From Pseudoclavibacter sp. AY1F1 (GTDB lineage: Bacteria > Actinomycetota > Actinomycetes > Actinomycetales > Microbacteriaceae): 64,000 nt of DNA. A program made the position numbers and the translations under genes. The stretch spans positions 844,093 to 908,092 of the forward strand of contig NZ_PSTQ01000001.1 in NCBI RefSeq assembly GCF_002931075.1, given 5' to 3'. Below, piece by piece: positions 61,546 through 64,000 of this stretch (its first letter is position 1; each line of letters opens with the position of its first letter). The notes beneath the pieces were generated by a model. It did no database searches. It was not told the origin of the DNA and saw only the letters and a list, made by a program, of their open reading frames with translations.

Positions 61546-63561
61546 GTGTTCGCTAACGTCCTGCTGATCGCCGTAGCGATCCTCGCCGCCATCCTCGTGG
61601 GTCTCGTGTCCCGCCGCGTGCTCGGTGTGCCGATCGGCTACATCCGTGCGGTCATCGTCGGTGCCCTCGTTGTTGTGGCCTCGCTTCCGTTCGGCAACTG
61701 GATAATCCGCGAGACCGGAGTCGATCAGCTCGAGGATGGCGAGACCAACTTCACCGTCGTCGTCGTCGTGGTCCTCCTCGCAGTCTCGTGGATCTTCGCC
61801 CTCGGGGTGCTGGTCCTCGTGGCGCTCGAGGCGACGATCCCCACGCGGGCGTTCCCGAACCCCATCGAACTCGTCCGCTCCGCCATCCGACGACGCAGCA
61901 GGACGAAGCGGTACCTGCAGATCCTCACGATCGCCTCCCGCGACGGGGCTGGGTGGCTGCTGCACGGACGCCGAACCCCGACCGCCGAGGGACGCACGAC
62001 TGCGCAGCAGCGCGCGGATGCGCTCATCACGACGATCAATCACGCCGGAGTCACGTTCGTGAAGCTCGGGCAGGTGCTCTCCACGCGGCGGGACCTCGTG
62101 CCTGAGCCCTACCTCTCGGCACTCGCCCGTCTGCAGTCGAACGCGACGACGGTGCCGTGGCCCGATATCGAGCAGGTCCTGAAAAGCGAGCTCGGCGTCC
62201 CGCTCGACACGATCTTCGGAGAGATCGACACCACTCCCCTGGCGGCCGCCTCCGTCGCGCAGGTGCACCGCGCTCGCCTCGTCGACGGCACACCGGTAGT
62301 GATCAAAGTGCAGCGTCCGGATGCAAGGGCGCAGGTCGAAGCGGACGTGGACATCATCGGGCGCCTCGCCGACCGGGCCGAGACCCACACGGCCCTCGGC
62401 AGGGAGATGCGACTCTCGGCGATGGCGGCCGGCTTCACGACGACATTGGAAGAGGAACTCGACTACCGGGTCGAGGCCCGCAACGTGCACATGATCGAGA
62501 GCACGATGCGCGACATCCACGCCGGCTCCCCCGAGCTCCAGGAGATCGCGATCCCGGCGGTGTACGCGGCGGCAAGCGCCCGCAGGGTGCTGACGATGGA
62601 TGTGATGGACGGCAGCCCGCTGAGCTCAGCGACCGAGCGCCTCGAAGCTCTCGGCCCCGAGGTGCGCCACGACCTCGCGCAGACGCTCATGGAGACGGTG
62701 ATCGAGCAGATCCTCGTGTATGGGGTCTTCCACGCCGACCTGCACCCCGGCAACGTCTTCATCCGCGACGACAGCACGCTCGGCCTCATCGACTTCGGTG
62801 CTATCGGCATCGTGCAGCGAAGCCAGCGGGAGCACCTGGCCGCGTTTCTGCTGTCAGCGGCAAGCGACGATGACGTCTCCGCCGCGGATGCACTGCTGCT
62901 CATCGTCGACGCACCGGAGGACCTCGACGTCGACGCGTTCCGCCACGACATCGGGATCGCCTTGACCTCGGTCCAGCATTGGCCGCGCGGCGAGGGCTCG
63001 ATCTTCACGATGATGCTCGACGTCATCCGGAAACACCATCTGGCACTCCCCTCGACACTCGCGTCGGCGTTCCGCAGCTTCGCGACGCTCGAGGGTTGCC
63101 TGCGAGTCATCGAACCCGACTTCGACTTCGTGCAGCGCGCGCTCCCGTTCGTGCCGAAGCTCCTCAAGCAGCTGCTGGCGCTCAAGCGGGTCGTCGGAAC
63201 GGCGCAGGCGAAGGCCGCCGTCGCCGCCGCCTACGCCGCCCGGATGCCGAACCGCATCGACACTATCGTCTCGAAGCTCGAGGACGGCGAGCTGAGCGTT
63301 CGCGTCAGCCCGTTCTCGGACCGCCAAGACCGCAGCTGGTTGGGAGGACTCGTGAGCCGGGGCATCGACACGGCCGTTGCCTTGACCGCGGTCATCCTCG
63401 CGATCGTGCTGGTCGTCGCCGGCGGCGGGCCGACGCTCGCCCCAGGCCTGCAGCTGTTCAACCTGCTCGGCGCTGTCATCGGTTTGCTCGGGTTCTTCGG
63501 GATCCTGCGCGCGATGCTCCGCTCGATCGTCGGGGCCAGGGGCCAGTCGCTGACCGAGTAG
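61546..63561 (+). CDS. ABC1/UbiB-family atypical kinase
   Basis: AarF/UbiB family, 671 residues. Two N-terminal hydrophobic helices (about 2-20 and 35-48) and one near 70-92, then the kinase-like core with the KxGQ motif in VKLGQVLSTRRDLVP, the Ala-rich loop AAASVAQVH, VVIKVQRP, FHADLHPGNVFIRD and LIDFGAIG, and two helices at the C-terminus (about 605-660). The family supports quinone or lipid homeostasis in other bacteria; substrates here are unknown. GTG 61546 with GAGGAG upstream. Confidence 0.92.
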   Translation: MFANVLLIAVAILAAILVGLVSRRVLGVPIGYIRAVIVGALVVVASLPFGNWIIRETGVDQLEDGETNFTVVVVVVLLAVSWIFALGVLVLVALEATIPTRAFPNPIELVRSAIRRRSRTKRYLQILTIASRDGAGWLLHGRRTPTAEGRTTAQQRADALITTINHAGVTFVKLGQVLSTRRDLVPEPYLSALARLQSNATTVPWPDIEQVLKSELGVPLDTIFGEIDTTPLAAASVAQVHRARLVDGTPVVIKVQRPDARAQVEADVDIIGRLADRAETHTALGREMRLSAMAAGFTTTLEEELDYRVEARNVHMIESTMRDIHAGSPELQEIAIPAVYAAASARRVLTMDVMDGSPLSSATERLEALGPEVRHDLAQTLMETVIEQILVYGVFHADLHPGNVFIRDDSTLGLIDFGAIGIVQRSQREHLAAFLLSAASDDDVSAADALLLIVDAPEDLDVDAFRHDIGIALTSVQHWPRGEGSIFTMMLDVIRKHHLALPSTLASAFRSFATLEGCLRVIEPDFDFVQRALPFVPKLLKQLLALKRVVGTAQAKAAVAAAYAARMPNRIDTIVSKLEDGELSVRVSPFSDRQDRSWLGGLVSRGIDTAVALTAVILAIVLVVAGGGPTLAPGLQLFNLLGAVIGLLGFFGILRAMLRSIVGARGQSLTE

Positions 63562-63655
63562 AGTCTGCGCTCGAGACTCGCCTGAGCATCTGGGTTTTTC
63601 TCGGTGCGCTGCCGCTGGGGCGTGGTTTGTCGGTGGTCCGGTCCAGGCTGTGGTC

Positions 63656-64000
63656 ATGGACGACTTCTACGACGGTGAGCCGCTGAAGGTGTTGGGGCTT
63701 GATCCCAACGACCCGGCGTCGGTCGTGGTGTGGCGGAAGTTTCTGTTGGATTGGGATGCCCATCTTGCGGTGATGGCGGCTGCGGTCGCGGCGGATCAGG
63801 TGCGGGTGCGGGCGAAGCTGGCGGAGATGGCGGCGGTGTTGGATGCGATGGAGGGCACCACCGAGCACGGTATGCATGTGCAGTCGGTCGCGGCGGAGGG
63901 TGCGTTGATCGAGCAGATCGGGCATTCGGCGGCGGAGGGTGCGTTGTCGGATGCGGGGATCGTGGTGCGCGAGTTCCCTGGGTTCGTGGACGCGCTTGGT
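63656..64000 (+). CDS. DUF222/HNH-type protein, N-terminal part, runs off the end
   Basis: The first 115 residues of a protein whose N-terminal half looks like DUF222 (13E12-repeat family), usually fused to an HNH endonuclease domain in multicopy actinobacterial genes. Visible: MDDFYDGEPLKVLGLDP, an Ala-rich helix VMAAAVAADQVRVRAKLAEM, and a repeated AAEGAL motif. The HNH part would lie beyond 64000. Codons are richer in G at position three (GCG, GTG, GGG, TTG) than in neighbours, hinting at transfer. ATG 63656 may be preceded by a CAGGCT leaderless-type -10. Confidence 0.7.
   Translation, partial: MDDFYDGEPLKVLGLDPNDPASVVVWRKFLLDWDAHLAVMAAAVAADQVRVRAKLAEMAAVLDAMEGTTEHGMHVQSVAAEGALIEQIGHSAAEGALSDAGIVVREFPGFVDALG

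Overview
This window is a gene-dense (about 95% coding), very GC-rich stretch of an actinobacterial chromosome, most likely from a Microbacteriaceae-type member of the Micrococcales. The family call is an inference. It rests on WhiA, two RbpA-family proteins, OpcA-assisted G6PDH, the mycothiol enzyme MshC, PafB/PafC, HelY, a type B L31 protein, heme A synthesis genes and a DUF222 gene at the right edge. Gene order in several blocks matches the conserved actinobacterial core (as in Mycobacterium): uvrC-rapZ-whiA-gap-pgk-tpiA-secG; tkt-tal-pgi-zwf-opcA-pgl; ctaB/ctaA; the suf operon; and trmI...pafBC-tatAC-helY.

Layout. 1-6.4 kb: end of uvrC, rapZ, whiA, the lower-glycolysis operon gap-pgk-tpiA, secG and an RbpA paralog. 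6.4-14.7 kb (minus): the pentose-phosphate operon. 14.9-17 kb: convergent heme O and heme A synthases. 17.2-21.3 kb: sufB-sufD-Rieske-sufC-sufT. 21.4-25.3 kb: an ABC-F protein, SURF1, two small conserved proteins and FabG. 25.4-28.6 kb: serB with divergent glgC/glgA. 28.6-36.6 kb: an orphan ABC ATPase, L31, an exonuclease, a hydrolase-glycosyltransferase pair, a sirtuin, a SpoU methyltransferase, an SGNH hydrolase and an acyl-CoA dehydrogenase. 36.6-40 kb: an orphan SF2 helicase, DedA and a flavin reductase. 40.2 kb: tRNA-Leu(GAG). 40.4-46.3 kb: M20 peptidase, UppP, MshC, PAC2, HAD. 46.3-57 kb: trmI, two FKBP-type lipoproteins, pafB, pafC, a coiled-coil membrane protein, tatA, tatC, helY, lnt. 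57-64 kb: rbpA, GDPD, an SDR, an SRPBCC protein, an unlisted 59-residue membrane protein, a luciferase-like oxidoreductase, an ABC1/UbiB kinase and the start of a DUF222 gene.

Functionally the genes cover central carbon flux (glycolysis, oxidative and non-oxidative pentose phosphate pathway, glycogen), Fe-S and heme cofactor assembly, envelope biogenesis (UppP, Lnt, Tat, SecG), redox thiol synthesis and transcription/RNA maintenance. I see no insertion sequence, prophage, CRISPR array or defence island.

The most notable non-gene signals are three. First, a recurrent leaderless architecture: a TANNNT box ends 6-8 nt before the start codon of at least eleven genes. Second, nine of eleven convergent gene pairs are separated by a perfect long-stem hairpin with no strong T-tract. 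Third, the Pup-proteasome genes normally found between trmI and pafB are absent.
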